Below, piece after piece: positions 1-13,310 of a stretch of DNA of 22,302 nucleotides. The position numbers were made by a program, and so were the translations under genes. The DNA is from Poronia punctata. Lineage: Eukaryota; Ascomycota; Sordariomycetes; Xylariales; Xylariaceae. Within the stretch, counting starts at the first letter, position 1, and each line of letters opens with the position of its first letter. A model generated the notes under the pieces. That model worked only from the letters and a program-made list of their open reading frames with translations, had not been told where the DNA came from and made no database searches. The DNA is taken from positions 1-22,302 of the forward strand of contig MU401850.1 of the NCBI GenBank assembly GCA_022579005.1, written 5' to 3'.

Positions 1-822
1 CTATTTAATAAACTTAACTATTTTATAACTTAATAAAAATTTTAAATTTTATTATAAAAAAGCAATATATATACTTTTAAAGTGCTAACTTTATAATAAT
101 TAACTAATAAGTATTATGCTAACTAACTTTATAAATATTTAAATAACTTCTTACTAAAATAAAAATTTAAAAATTTAAATAAAAAAGTTATAAAGCTAAT
201 AAGTAAAAAAAAGTTTATAATTAAAAAAATATAAATATTAAAGCTATACTATAATAAACTATAATATAAAGTTAATTAAAAAAGTTAAAATACTAACAAT
301 AAATAATATTTAGCTAAAAACTTTAAAAATAGCGCAAAATTACTAGAAAAATTTTATAAACAATACTTTAAAGCAGTAAAACTTCTAATTTAACTAGCTA
401 AATAGCTATAAGCAGCAAAAAAAAACAAGTTTAATAAACTTTACAAAAACAATAATAAAGCAATAATAAGTGCATTATAAAAAATATAATAAAAAAACGC
501 GTAATAAAACATAATAGTTAAATATGCTTTAAAACAAGTTATTTTTTTTTAAAAAAGTAGTTATAAATTAGTTAAATAGCAATATAGCTAACTAAATAGC
601 TTATAGCTATTACCTCTTTTAATTATAAATACTAAAGCCTACACTTATAAACAGCTATAGCCTTACTATAGCGTATGCATATAAGTTTGTATACTTTATA
701 AGATCTTAAAAGCTTTTTCTTTTTTTTTTTACTTTAAGATTTTTATTAATAAATTAAATTACCTTTAAAAGCCTTGCTTTTTTTATAACCTAATTATAAC
801 ACTAGGTATAAAATATAGTAAG

Positions 823-847
823 TAAATAAGTAAGTAAATAAGTTTAT
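823..847. repeat. AAGT/AAAT microsatellite
   Basis: A short run alternating AAGT and AAAT tetranucleotides, about six units. It is simple-sequence DNA inside the AT-rich block. Confidence 0.6.
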
Positions 848-860
848 AATAATTATATTA

Positions 861-934
861 GCTAGTAAAAACTACTTTATTTATTAAAACTACTTTAGCT
901 AATAAAAACTACTTTAGCTATTAAAACTATTTTA
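861..934. repeat. 18-19 bp tandem repeat, four units
   Basis: Four consecutive units of the form GCTANTAAAAACTACTTTA occur at about 861-879, 880-897, 898-916 and 917-934. The last unit is the most diverged, with C to T changes. There are no spacers and no coding meaning is visible. Confidence 0.6.
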
Positions 935-1320
935 TTAACTTAAAATTGTTTTTATACTTAAAAACTATATATATTTAAAGACTATTAAATTAAAAAAACA
1001 GTATATTATATAAAAATATTATTATAATTATTTTAAATTATAGTTATAATTTTAAAAACTTTTAAATAATATTAAAACTTTAAATTATTATAATAATTAT
1101 TTTATATAAAAAATGCTATATAGTAATATACTTAATTAAATAAAGATTTTTTTTAAAAAAAATATATAGTGCTTAGATTAGCTACTTTTTAAACTTTATC
1201 TTTATTATTATAATTATATTTTAATTTAACTAATTAAATTATAGCTATTTCTAGCACTTTATAACATAGCCTGCTAGCTTACTTGCTAATCTTTTAAAAT
1301 TCTATTTGCAAATTTAAAGC

Positions 1321-1560
1321 TTGTTTATTTTCCCGATTTTTTTTGCACATGTTATAAGCATACTATAAGTAGTAGTTTTAGTGGTAAGTTTGATCTACTA
1401 TCTCTAGGGACCTATTATGTGGTTTGGAACTTACTTCTCCTCTTGTCTTTTCTAAGCCAAGCTACTGTACCGCGATCCACCAGGTCTGGTAAACAGTAGA
1501 TTTACTGTAAATTAACTGTTAGCGGTCTATAAACGTTGGAAATTATCCTTCCCGTTTAGC
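1321..1560. other. Intermediate-composition non-coding stretch
   Basis: Base composition rises to near normal here, for example around the CTAGGGACC segment near 1410. I see no open frame, tRNA or recognisable domain. It may be a less mutated relic or the outer part of the candidate inverted-repeat element that starts at 1479. Confidence 0.4.
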
Positions 1561-1630
1561 TACTACATGCCAAATTTAATTGTTTAAAGCAAATAAACGT
1601 TATAAAAGTAATTACTGTTGAAAAATTTAA

Positions 1631-1701
1631 GCGTTAAAAATGTAAAGCGTTGAAAATCTGTTTAAACGTTGAAAATCTGTTTTAACGTTAAAAAATGTAT
1701 A
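1631..1701. repeat. About 19-bp tandem repeat, four units
   Basis: Four imperfect units begin with GCGTT or ACGTT at about 1631, 1647, 1666 and 1685. The middle two share ACGTTGAAAATCTGTTT almost exactly. The outer two carry AAAAATGTA instead of AAAATCTGT. The array sits inside the candidate inverted-repeat element. Confidence 0.6.
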
Positions 1702-2041
1702 GATTATAGCAAAATAGACAACTTACTATACTAGTTTATATAGCAGGTTATATTAGATCTTATACTTTAAGTAAGTACCTAGGTATTATATAAGTAAGTA
1801 AGTATATAGACTTTATTTTACAATTATTTAAAATAGTATATATAAAAATTAAACTATAATTATAAAGGTATTAACTATATAAAGATATTAACTATATATA
1901 GTTATTTAACTTAACTATTAAATTTAAATAATAGTTATTACTTTTTATTTTAATTAAATAAAAGTAAATAAAAGTAAAAGCATTATAACTTTTATTAAAA
2001 GTAGCAAGCTTATAAGTTTAAATATTAACTATATAGCCTAT

Positions 2042-2215
2042 TTATTAAAAAGGTTAAAATATTAACTAAATATATTAAAAAGGTTAAAAACATTAACTAA
2101 ATATATTAAAAAGGTTAAAAACATTAACTAGGTATATTAAAAAGGTTAAAACGTTAACTAAATATATTAAAAAGGTAAAAAACATTAACTAGGTATATTA
2201 AAAAGGTTAAAGTGT
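2042..2215. repeat. 30-31 bp minisatellite, about 5.5 copies
   Basis: Head-to-tail units built around AAAAAGGTTAAAAACATTAA followed by CTAAATATATT or CTAGGTATATT. Units differ mainly by transitions (AAAT versus AGGT, ACATT versus ACGTT) plus one-base length changes, which fits RIP acting on an array that already existed. There is no spacer variation, so it is not CRISPR-like. Confidence 0.85.
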
Positions 2216-2399
2216 TAAAAAATATTTAAACATTAAAAGTGTTTTAAGCGTTAAAACTTATTAAAGCAGTTAATATTTTTAACGCTATACATTTTAGGTG
2301 TTAGTTATAATTAAATATATTATTAACTGTTAAAAGTTTTACAACCGTTAATCAACCGTTTATTAAACCCACCTGGTTTTAGTATGGTATTTTGTAGAT

Positions 2400-3057
2400 A
2401 ATTGCTTTATCTATACGTAATTAGGTAACCGCGAGTCAGAGCGCAAGATGAGTTGATGATTTGAATGTGGGTCGTGACAGCACCCTTTAGGCCAATGGAC
2501 GGAACTGATTATGCAAAGGGGCTGAAGTCCCCGGCCCTGTTAAATCTACACGTAGTCTACTTAGAAGAAAATGTAGTCCGGTCAGGCAAACGCGGCTCTG
2601 CTATATTCGCGACGATGTTCTGTGCGCGTGCCTGAATGTATATCGTGCCCCCTTTTTATTCACAGCATTATATCTTAACCTAGATATAGCCATCCTTCTT
2701 TCCACAGTTTTACATGATAGAATTACCTTTGCGCCGCGTCACGTCCTTCGGTTACTCGGATTGACATAGCGATACCTCTACGTACTTTGGGTTGACACCA
2801 ACCGTTCTGCCGACAGGATTAGTGTCGCCGGCTCAGGGTACACGAACGCCGGCCTACTACTTTTACCCTCCTCTGTACAGGTAGGCGGATGTGATCCTTT
2901 TAACCTTGCGCACTCTCCACTTAAACGAGGAGGCCGAAGCATCTGAACTTAAATACATAGGATCTTACGTGTAGAACATCTCTTGTTTGCGTGGTACCCA
3001 CAGCTGCGAATACACATTGCGACTCCCTGGTCGCCACGTCGACCTCCTAAGCCCGCG
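2400..3057 (+). promoter_or_regulatory. Upstream region of the rhomboid gene
   Basis: Composition becomes ordinary from about 2400. No convincing open frame is present on either strand; the short minus-strand frame here overlaps the rhomboid exon and lacks features of a real protein. The stretch presumably holds the promoter and 5' leader of the gene starting at 3058. I cannot place individual sites. No upstream in-frame ATG precedes the chosen start (the nearest alternative near 2983 is TTG). Confidence 0.5.
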
Positions 3058-4187
3058 ATGCCCACCATACAGTCTCTTAACGCTGGACGAGCGCGCTCAT
3101 ACCTGTTTCGACTGCCTCTCTTCACCCGGGCTATGCTCATCGTCATGGTCGCCTTTGGCCTTGCCGGCCTTCAAACGTCATTTGATATTCAGCAATGGGG
3201 TGCTTTGATACCGAAGGAGATGAACATCACTACCAGTACGTTTTTAAGGCGCCCTCCAATTACGCCACAAGCGGGCAAAAACAAAGACGCAGAACTGATT
3301 ATAATCCGGCCCGTAGTGTATCGCATCAACACGTTTCCATTGATACACCGGAATCTTCTTCACACATTATTCAACATCCTAGCGCTGGCTCCTCTATTAG
3401 AGAGATTCGAAACAGAGTTCGGTACATTGACCTCGCTCGCCCTATTCTTCGGCCGTCAGTACTACTCAGATTACCCCCAAGCCGCCCAAACATGTCATCT
3501 TCCTGGGTGGGCGATACGGTGCAAGGAGCATGTGGAATCGAGCTGACTATTTCCGCAGCTTTGACTACGATACCCGCCCTGGTATACGTTGTTATAGAGC
3601 TGTTCGTTTTAAAAAACAACACCGCCGTTATGGGTGCTAGGTAAGGAAACCCCACTTTGTTTCATTCTGGTCTTGCTGGGCTCGGAAACAGTAGCTGATC
3701 GGCTTGTACAGCATCTGGGTTTTTCTCCTGCTAGGAATGGAAGGAGTCCGGACCTACAAAACGAACCCATACCTAGTGATCGGCACACATCATGTACCGA
3801 CCTGGACGACACCTCTCCTCATGGTTCTCGTTGTCGAGGCCCTCATCCCGGGAACGAGCTTTGTCGGGCATCTCTGCGGTGTTAGTACCGGCTACCTGTG
3901 TGAGTGAATACGGTGAAACACAGAAGACAGGGGGGTATGAATATCTTAATAACTGCTTGCTGACCAGAAACCTCACAGTTGGCCTAGGATATCTGAAATT
4001 TCTGGCACCTCCAGAATGGGCTCTGCGATGGATAGAGAGCCGCTTGAATCTTTTGGGCCGGTTACCTCACTACATTAGCGTGGACCAGAAGACGTACGGC
4101 CGGTTTGGGGTGCTGCCAACAGCCACCTCCAGTAGTGGTACTTCGCCACTCGGCTTAATAGGAAGTACACAGCGTCTAGGTCCATAG
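3058..4187 (+). CDS. Rhomboid-type intramembrane serine protease, RBD2 family, intact
   Basis: Rhomboids cut substrates within the membrane; fungal Rbd2 is known for activating SREBP in Schizosaccharomyces and Aspergillus, in the Golgi/endomembrane system. Exons are 3058-3235, 3317-3454, 3559-3640, 3712-3899 and 3979-4187 (795 nt, 264 residues plus stop); introns are 81, 104, 71 and 79 bp with GT-AG ends and clear branch sites (for example GCTGACT in intron 2). About six membrane helices are expected. Visible motifs: H70-x4-H75-x3-N79, catalytic serine S133 in GAS, catalytic histidine H186 in GHLCG, then LGYLKFLAPPE (about 198-208) and a soluble tail ending GSTQRLGP. Serine 133 is rebuilt exactly across intron 3, and the tail has the expected family ending, so the gene is full length. 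The start has a family-like N-terminus (RLPLFTR). Codon use is richer in A/T than in GAA1 or RPN9, perhaps from RIP leakage. Function is inferred from family membership. Confidence 0.93.
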
Positions 4188-4239
4188 CCAACCTGGATAA
4201 ATGAAGTATTTTTATAGGAAAAACTATCAGTACAAGAGC

Positions 4240-5271
4240 GCAAAAGCGTTGTTATGCTTTTTATAGCTAATATAAGCAGTTTATAGTTTATGTTTTAGTT
4301 ATATATTAAGCTACAGCATAAAAGGTTACTAGCTTTTTAAAGTTATATTTATTGATTTTTATTTAATTTTTTAATTTACTAATTATATTAAGTATATTTA
4401 TAAAATAGCTAATTATAAAAATATATAAATATTTTTAAGTTAAAAAAATTAAATATAAGTATAATAAATAATAATTATAAGTAAGTTTAAAATATAAAAG
4501 TTTAATTTTTATAGTTTTAAATTATATAATATAAATTTTAAACATTTTTTAAAATAAATAAAAATAAAATAAGTTAAATTAAAAGGCTTTTTATAATAAA
4601 ACTATTATATTTTTATTATTTTAATATATTTTATTATTTATTTTATTTATAAATATATAAAAAAGATATAATATATAATATTATTTTTATTTATATTTAC
4701 TTATTATAGCAATAAAATTAAAAAGTAATTATTTACTTAGTTATATAAATAAGTTATATATTTATTAAATATTATTATTTTATAATAATATATTAATATT
4801 TAAAAATATAAAAAAATTAAAAAGTAGTGTTTTTTAAGCTTATATATAATATTAATTTAAATTTTTTATAATTATCTTTTTTAACAGCAAATAAATTACT
4901 TATATATATATAAACATTATTATTTTAATATTAAAAATATAATAAACTAAAATAGTTTTATAATAGCTACTTTTTTAAGGTTGTTTATAGCTTAAATAAA
5001 TATTGATTTTATATTAATAAAGGTTATATAATTTAAAAACTGCTATTTAATAATATTTAAAAGTAAATATATTAATAAAAAAATAAACTAGTAAATCTTA
5101 AAATAAATAAAATAAAGCTTTAAAAAGCTATATATTATATAAACATTTAAAAGTAAAAAAGCAAAAAAGTTTATATTAATAAAGGTTTAATATTAATATA
5201 ATAATAATTAAAAGTATATAGTACTTTATATTTTTATAAAATATAATTTAGCTGTTATTAAAGCTATTTTT
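4240..5271. other. AT-rich block between the rhomboid gene and the LTR element
   Basis: Extreme A/T composition begins about 50 bases after the rhomboid stop codon. Every frame is broken and I see no motif, LTR or tRNA. It is probably an older RIP-destroyed repeat into which the downstream retrotransposon inserted. Confidence 0.6.
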
Positions 5272-5505
5272 TATAAGGGTTAAGCAATAAGGTAGTTATA
5301 AAGTAATGTTGCTAGTAATTTTAAAAACTAAATATATTAAATAATTTTTATTTAGTTAACTAAATAAGCAACTAAACTAGCTAAAAAAATAAAAAAAAGT
5401 ATAATTAGCTAAACTATAGCTAATAGTTAGCATAAGTTTAGCTTTTATATAGTTTATATACTTATAGTATAGCTAGTAGGTTTTATAAGCAAGTGCTTTA
5501 TTATA
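5272..5505 (-). repeat. 3' LTR of the gypsy element (left copy)
   Basis: It aligns without gaps to 12358-12591. I count about 25 mismatches, all transitions. This copy is the more AT-rich, especially in its last 80 bases, where the other copy keeps G and C. Confidence 0.87.
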
Positions 5506-5525
5506 CTGCTTTCTTTTTTAAGTTG
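5506..5525 (-). other. Polypurine tract of the LTR element
   Basis: On the minus strand, AAAAAAGAAAG lies immediately upstream of the left LTR, where the plus-strand primer of a retrotransposon sits. This agrees with the minus orientation deduced from the reverse transcriptase. Confidence 0.55.
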
Positions 5526-8500
5526 CTAGTTTTTAGCAATTTTATTATTTATAAGTATATTTACTAGTTAGGCTTGCTTTTAATTCTATTTAATTAAATT
5601 ACTTTTTTGCAGCTTATTGCTATACTTTTACTTATTTTTTTTAGTTTTTATTAATTTACTTTATTATTTTTTTAATTTTATAACCTTACTTTTAAAATTT
5701 AGTTTGTTTTAATATTGCTTATTTTAATTAATTTTTTACTAAGCAATTGCTATAATACTACTTTTAAAGTTTTTTTACTTTAACTTTATATACTTTTACG
5801 TTTTTAATACAAATTTTAGCTAGTTATTTTTAAATTATACTATTTTAAACTTAAACTATAACCTTAATAATAATAAGCTAAAAACTATTTTTATACTTAG
5901 TAAAAAGCTTTGCTAGCACTATGTTTTAAGTATATATTTTAACTTTTATATTTATTACTTTTGCTAACTTAATAACTTTAATTATATTTTTTATAAAAAA
6001 AATAATGTTAATTATTATACTATATATTTACTACCTTATTGCTTATAATTTTTACTAAATATTAATTATATAAATTTTTTTTGCTTTAGTAAGCATAGCT
6101 TAAAAAATTATAATATTTATTGCTTATATATGCGTTTATATATAAGTTATTTAGCAAAACTATTAAGCTAACTTTACTAATAATAAAAAAGCTATTTTAT
6201 TTAATAATATTATTATTTATATTAGCTATTATATATTTTGTTTAAAAAAAGCAAATTTAGCTTTTTAGTAAGCAGTTGCTTTTTAAAAAAAAGCTAGTTT
6301 TATTATCATATAAAACAAAAAGTGTATTATGCTACTTTTTATTAAAAATTAGTTTTTATTTAATATTTATTAACTATTATTATTACTTTTTTTATTATTT
6401 ATATTTTTTATTAACTATTTACTAGCTTAGTTATTAATACTTTACTAGTTTTTTATTAGCTATAAAAAGTTTTTAGTTAATAATTTTAATAATATTTTAT
6501 AAAAAGCTTAGTTTTTTATACTTTTTTTAAATATTAAAATAGCTTTTTTAATAACTTTAACGCTTGCTTATACTAATTATATATATTTATTATAAAACTT
6601 ACTAATAAAAAGCTAAATTTTTAAAAATAATTTATTAATAAAAGTTTTAAAACCTTTTTAAGCATTAACAAAGCTTACTAAAAGCTTTTTATTTAAAAAG
6701 TTATTTTAATTTTTACTACTACTTTTATTTATATTAATTATTAAATTATATTACTAAATTTTAATTAAAGCTGCTTTAATATTATAATATAGTTTTTGCT
6801 TTTTTAGCTACTATTTAGCTTTTCTTTACTAATCTTTTATTTTAATAATACTACTGCTATTATTAATAAGTTAATTTAAAGTTACTATAAGTTTTTTATA
6901 TATAAGTTTTTAGTTTTTATAATATTATAGCTTAATTAACTACTTAGTAATAGCTTACTATTTTTAATTAACTAAGTTTATATTTTTATATTTTTTAGTA
7001 CTTATATGCTAATATAACTACTTTACTTATAATTATATTTAATATAAACTTTTTTAATTTTTTTTATATTAGTTTAATAAATAGCTTATATTTACTAAGT
7101 ATTTAGCTAGCTTTTAAGTATTATATTTTACTAGCTAGCTTTTTTATTTTATTAAACATTTTTATTTACTTTAGTTTTTTTAATATTTAATAATATTTTT
7201 TATTACCTACTTTTTTTACTTATTTTTTAACTTAAGCAGCGCTATTTTGCTAGCAGCTTTTAACTAGTTTATTTATAGCTTAAGCAATAATATAAAATAT
7301 ATATTATAAACTTAAAAATAAATTTTAAGCAACTAAATTTAGTATATTTAAAATTTTACTTTTTTAAAAACTTTAAGCTAAATATATATAAAAGCTAGCT
7401 TTTTTTATACTTAAATTTAAAGTATGCTATTAATAGCTTTACTATATTACTTACTTAAAACTTTTTTAGTATATAATGCTTATTATAATGCTTTTATATT
7501 AACTTTATTACTTATTTTTAATACTTATAAACTGCGTAGTATATAGCTTTTATTTATTATAGCTTTTTTTTTACTTTTTAAATATTAAATTAAAGCTACT
7601 TTAATATATACTTAATATTTTTTAAATAGTATTTATATAATGCTTTAAATAATAAATAGCTTATAATAACATATTAGCTATTATTATATATAAACTTAAT
7701 ATTTGCTAGTACTTTAATTTAGCTATTTAGCTTATTACTATAAAAAGTAGAAAAGTATTTTTTTAAAGTTTAATATACTTATTTTATTTAGCTATTAGTT
7801 TAAAAGTACTATGTAGTAAATAGCTACTAATATGCTTTTTATACTTTATAAAACTTTTTTTAAAATTTACTTATAATAAGTTTATTTTTATTACTTATAA
7901 TTTTTTTTAAAAAACTTATACTAGCAGTTTACTTTATAATATATAATTACTATAAGCTTAGCAGTATTAAGCGTTTTTTATATAAAAATAAACAATATTA
8001 TTTTTATAAACTAGTTTATAATAACTAAAATTATATTATAAACGTTATTATTTGCTTTTATATATAAAAGTAGTTTTATAATAAACTTTAAGCTACTTTT
8101 TTAAAAAAGCTATTTTAATAAAAATAATAACTAAAGCTTTTTATAAAGCTTATACTTTAGTTTTTAAGCTTTTTTATATTATATATAGCTAGCAATATAT
8201 TTTTAATTATTTTGCTCTAAGCTTTTTTAATAAAACTTATGCTATAATAACTTAGCTATTTTTTTTTTATATACTTAGCTTTTAAGTTATTATAGTGCTA
8301 GTATATTAGTTACTTTACTAAAGCTTTTTAAGCTAAAATTACTAGGTACTTTTTAAAATATAATATACTTTTACTATTAATATAATACTTTTTATATATT
8401 TTAGCTTTATAGTATATAATTTTTGCTAGCTTTATAAAAATAAAGTTTTTAGCTTATAATTTATAAACTATTTTATAAAACTACATTAAAGCTGCTAGTT

Positions 8501-9650
8501 TAAAAGCTATTTTATTTTAAGCTAATTTTTTAGCTTTAGTATATAAAATATATTAGTTATAAATAATAGCTTTAGCTTTTTTTTTTAAAAAAAGTAATTT
8601 TTATACTTTTAATAATAGCTTTTACTAAATAAGTTACTATTATTATTTATATAGTATATAATATATAAATTAAGTATATATATTAGTGCTTTTTACTTTT
8701 TTACTTTTAAAAATTATTTATAATTATATAGCAAAACTTTAGTGCTTTATAAGCTTATAAGTTTATAATTTATACTCTTATTATTAAATAAGCTAATAAG
8801 TATAAGTTTAATAAAGCTTTTTAAGCTGCTTTAGTAGCGTAAGCTTATACTTTACTTTTTTTATTTTTTTAAACAAAATCTTTACTAATAACTACTATAC
8901 TTTTTATAGCAGCTTGCTAACTAATTAAAGCTTTTTTTTTAATATTAATATTACATTTTTATATTAAATCTTTTTAGCTATATAATTTAGCTTTTTTAAT
9001 AGTTTATTTACTAAGTTTAATATGCTTAATTAGTATTTTATATTAAAATTAAACTAAGCTAGCTTATATACTTAGTAAATAAGCTTTTTTAAAAAGTTTT
9101 GCGCTAATAAGTTAACTATATCTTTTAAAGCTATATAATTTATTTATATTATAAAAGTTTTATTTATATTTTTAAAGTATTATTATTAGTACTTATAACT
9201 TTTTATAATAATTAAAAGCTTTTGCTAGCTTGTTACTTATTTATTTTTTATATTTATAAGCTTTTATAATTAATAAATAACTAGTTTTTATATTTTTTTA
9301 TAAAAATATAATAATATTTTTAATATTGCTTTTATTAATATATTTATTTTTATTTTAATATTTAAACAGCTATTTTAGTAGTAAAAAGTAGTTATTAACA
9401 TAAAGGCTTTTTTATATTTTTAAACGCTTAATTTACTTTTAAGGTTTATTTAAAAACGTAGCCTAGCAAAGTTAACGTTTTAAAATTATTATAATTAGCA
9501 TAATAAAGTTTATATATTTAGCTATAAACTTTTTATAAAAGTTTATAAACTTTAAGAATACCTATATATTATATATTAAAATTAATATTTTTTACTTTTA
9601 AATAATAGCAACCTTTTAAAAATTTATTTTTATTTTTTTAGTTATAATAA

Positions 9651-10170
9651 TAAACTTTAAAAATTTTATTTTAGTTTTAAAAAACTTATACTTTAATAGC
9701 TTTATAAATAGTTAATATATTGTTAATTACTTATAAACTAACTAAAAATGCTTTTTTTATTTTTTATTTATTTTTTAAACAAAGTATAATCTTATTTAAA
9801 TAAACTATATAAATATAATTTACTAGCTTAGCTAATACTTTATATATATAAGCTTAAAAGGTTATAAAAGTATTAATTAGTTTAAAAAGTATAACTATAT
9901 ATTTAAAATGCCTATATTATATTTAAAAAGCAGTTTTTTATTTATTACTATGTTTAATTTAAATATAATAGTAAACATTTTTAAAGTTTAGCTTTAAAAA
10001 AACCTTTGCTAATTTTAGCTTATTTATTACTTTTAATATAAAAAGTAAAAAATATTTTTTATAGTTACTTTGTTTAAGCCTTTATAATTAATACAAAGCT
10101 TTATAAATTTTTTTTAGTATAAATAAAATAAAAGCTTTTATGTTTACTTTTAAGTGCTATATATAGCTTA
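9651..10170 (-). pseudogene. Reverse transcriptase remnant, Ty3/gypsy type
   Basis: Translated on the minus strand through many stops, one frame keeps the family landmarks in order. FIKLCINYKGLNKVTIKN (about 10050-10110) corresponds to the conserved RLCVDYRxLN block. A following FTxxFKLNIV segment corresponds to the catalytic-aspartate block. KYKFFKTKIKFLKF (about 9651-9694) corresponds to the KCEF...FLGF block at the end of the domain. Substitutions such as R to K, D to N, C to Y and W/Q to stop are those expected from C to T and G to A changes. This is an inactive fossil. Confidence 0.85.
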
Positions 10171-12357
10171 TTTAAAAGTTTTTTTTAAAGTACTTTTTAA
10201 GCACTTGCTATTAAGCTTTTATAATAAAATAAATTAAACTAAATAGCATTTATGCTTTTTTTACTAAGTTTATTATATATTATGCTTTTTTAGCACTAGT
10301 AACTTTTTTATTAATAGCTTAAAGTATATATGCTAAAACGCTTTAAAATACTTAAGTAAATTAATTTTATTTTTAGTGCTAGGTTTATTATTAATTTTAA
10401 AAAATAGTAACTTTTTTTTAAAACTAATACTTATATTTATTAAGTTAGCAACGTACGCTGCTTAATTGCTAATTATGTTTTTAGCAAACTTTTTAAAATT
10501 TATTTTTTAGTATTTATTATAAAATTATTAAGTAAAAGCTATATTTAATAATATATTTAACTAACTTATTTTTAGCTATAATATTAAAAGCTTTAGTACT
10601 TTTTACTTTTTATATATTATATAAAATATTTGCTTAAAAGTTTTTTTAATCCTTTAAGCGTTAATTATTTAAAAACTAGCTATATAAGCTGCTTAGTACT
10701 TTATTAGCTTTTTATTTAATTTTATTAATAAAAATCATAAAATATTTACTTTTATAAGTGCTTTTTTTTTAAAATCTTTATATATAATATTAACTTATAC
10801 TTTTATATTTATATTTATAATAACTTTTTTTAGCTTTTATTTACTACTTAAAAAAACTATAACTATTGCTTAAAATAGCTTTATAGTACTAAACACTTTA
10901 TAAAACTTTATTAAAATAAATTAAATATATTAATTTACTTTAGCTTAGCTTTTAACTTTTTATTTTTAAAGTTTAACTAAGCTGCTTAAACGTTTTATAG
11001 TTTACTTTTAAGCTATTTTAATAATTTTTGCTTAACTTTGCTTAATTAGTAATTTAACGCTAATAGCTTATTTTTTAAGCAATACTTAGCTATATAACTT
11101 CTTTTACTATAGCAATAATACTTTATAAAGCTATTACTAGTACGTACTAATTTATTTTAGTTTTAATTTATTTATTATTTAAATAAGTTATTAGTTTTTT
11201 TTAAACTATTTAAATACTTTTAAGTTATTTATTAATCTTTTTTGCTTTAGCAAGCATTTAGCATATTTTTATTTTTATAGCAATTTATACTTTTTATTAG
11301 CATAATATTAAATACTTTATTATTTTTTAGCTTTATAATATATTATTATTATATTATTAAATAATATATACTACTTTATTAAAACCTTTTTAATTTTTTT
11401 AAAGCTTATATTAATAATTAAAAGCTAATTAATTATTAATTTTTAGTAATATAGCGCTTTTAAGCTTTTATATTAATACTTGCTAAAAAATATTTGTAAA
11501 CTTTTATTTTTTTATTATTAAAGCTTATATAACTACTTTTAAAAAGTTTGCTTAAATAGCTTTAAGTTAACATTGTTTTGCTAAATAAACTTTTAAAAGT
11601 TATTAAAAGTAGCCTTTTTTAAATTATTATAATTTAATATATTTAAATAAAAATACTAATTTATTTAAATATTAAACTTAGCTTATATTAAAGCTTATAT
11701 AATTTATATTAAGTTTTTATAGCTAGGCTTTTGCTAATTACTTTTTTTATAGCTATAATTTAGTTTTTAATTTTTATAGTAGTAGTATTTTATTTTAGGT
11801 GCTTATAGTTATATATAAAAGCTTTAGCGTTATTTTTATATTATAGCTTTTCTTACTTAGTAAGTAGCTAAAGTAACTATATATTTTAATTTACTATATT
11901 AATAATTTAATTTAAAAAGTTATTTTTTTAGCTTTTTAAACTTTTATAAAAACTATTATAGTAAAAGCTTTTATTAAATAAGTTGCTATATAATAGCAGC
12001 TTAAAGTAAAAAAAATAAGTTTTACTTTTTTAACTTTTTTAAAAGTTACTAGCTATTAGCTAATTATTTATTTTAATAAGTAGCATATTTTATTTTAAAT
12101 TGTTTAGTTTATTATTAAATTTTTTACTTTTTTTATTACGTTTATTATTACTTTTTTATTTTTAGCTATTTATAAATTTAGCTTAACTATTAACTAGTTT
12201 TTTTAAACTTTATTGCTTATTTTTAGTGTTAAGTTTATTAAGCTTATTTATATTATTATTAGTTATTTGCCTAGTATTTATACACTATACCTAGGTTTTA
12301 GTTTAAATCCTTTTGTTAAATATTATATTATAACTTAAAAATATAAAAATAAAAAAG

Positions 12358-12591
12358 TATAAAAGTTAAGCAATAAAGTAGTTATAAAGTAATATTGCTA
12401 GCAATTTTAAAAACTAAATATATTAAATAACTTTTATTTAGTTAACTAAGTAAATAACTAAACTAGCTAAAAAAATAAAAAAAAGTATAACTAGCTAAAC
12501 TATAGCTAATAGTTAGCATAGGTTTAGCTTTTATATAGTCTATGCACTTGTAGTGCAGCTAGTAAGTCTTGTAGGCAGGTACCTTGTTATA
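12358..12591 (-). repeat. 5' LTR of the gypsy element (right copy)
   Basis: This is the partner of 5272-5505. Its right-hand third is much less mutated, for example CACTTGTAGTGCAGC near 12545-12560. On the minus strand it carries a TATA-type box, TATATAAAAG (12528-12537), about 55 bases inside the LTR, as expected for an LTR promoter. Confidence 0.87.
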
Positions 12592-13310
12592 TTTCTTTAG
12601 CCGGCAAGCCTAACTATAAGCAAGGCAAGCTTGTTTATTAAAGTAGCTACCCTTTATATATAAATTAAAAAGGAGAACTTAGTTTTTAATTAATTATTAT
12701 AAACACTAACTATAACGTTTTTATTAATATTATAAACTTACACTTAATAGCTGCTTTATAAAAAGTTTAAAATATTCTAATATTAGTATAAGCTATTATA
12801 TTTAAATAAACTTATTTATTATATATAATAAAAACTATATAATTTTTTTTTTATATTTTATATATTTTTAAAAGCTAATTTATATTAAGTATAAAAAACT
12901 ATAAAGGCTTTATAGCTTTAGTTAATATTTTTTAATTTAGCTTTAATTTAGCTTTTATTATATATTTTTAATTTTTTTATAAATATATAAAATTAAAATA
13001 TAATAATATAAATTTTTAATATATAAAATATAAAATAACTTTATATCTTTTAAACTTTATATTTATTATTATTTAATTAATAACTTATATAATTAACTAT
13101 AAAAGTATATATATTAAATATATTAATTATTTATTAAATAAAAAGCTTTAAAATTTATTATATATTTAAATTATATTATTTTATTTATAATACTAAAATT
13201 ATAAATATATATAAAAGTAAATTAAATATATTAAAAGTTTTTTTTTAAAAAAACTCTTTTAATAGCTAGCATTTAACTCAATTTTTTTTTTACATTATTT
13301 TAAAAATAGA
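12592..13310. other. AT-rich block downstream of the LTR element
   Basis: The first 60 bases keep some G/C (GGCAAGCCTAACTATAAGCA near 12603) with GGCAAGC present twice. The rest is extreme A/T DNA without open frames. I see no identifiable gene. It is probably the continuation of the repeat interrupted by the LTR element. Confidence 0.55.

Larger units (their letters stand above)
1..1320. other. AT-rich RIP-altered block, no intact gene
   Basis: Almost entirely A and T, with very few CpA or TpG steps and abundant TpA, as RIP leaves behind. All frames are broken by frequent TAA/TAG. On the + strand between about 330 and 620 one frame reads as a lysine/asparagine/leucine-rich run whose stops are nearly all TAA or TAG, which could derive from CAA/CAG; it may be a coding fossil, but I do not recognise the protein. 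Short tandem repeats inside the block are listed separately. The original repeat family is not identifiable by eye. Confidence 0.7.
1479..2377. repeat. Possible 0.9-kb inverted-repeat element
   Basis: The segment starts with ACCAGGT (1479-1485) and ends with its exact reverse complement ACCTGGT (2371-2377). Inside, a stretch at about 1634-1658 (AAAATGTAAAGCGTTGAAAA) has a near-match in inverted orientation at about 2275-2296. Both ends carry aacgtt-type repeats. This suggests a non-autonomous DNA transposon, but no target-site duplication is visible and the terminal match stops at seven bases, so chance is possible. Confidence 0.25.
5272..12591 (-). mobile_element. RIP-destroyed Ty3/gypsy LTR retrotransposon, complete length
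   Basis: A 7.3-kb element is bounded by two 234-bp direct repeats (5272-5505 and 12358-12591). Each repeat begins TATAA and ends TTATA, which is TGTAA...TTACA after RIP. The bases outside are TTTTT (5267-5271) and TTTCT (12592-12596), a likely 5-bp target duplication with one C to T change. Read on the minus strand, the interior contains a recognisable Ty3/gypsy reverse transcriptase (about 9650-10170), so the 5' LTR is the right one. A purine-rich tract lies just upstream of the 3' (left) LTR. Gag, integrase and the primer-binding site should lie within but are too altered to read with confidence. No frame is open, so the copy is dead. Confidence 0.85.
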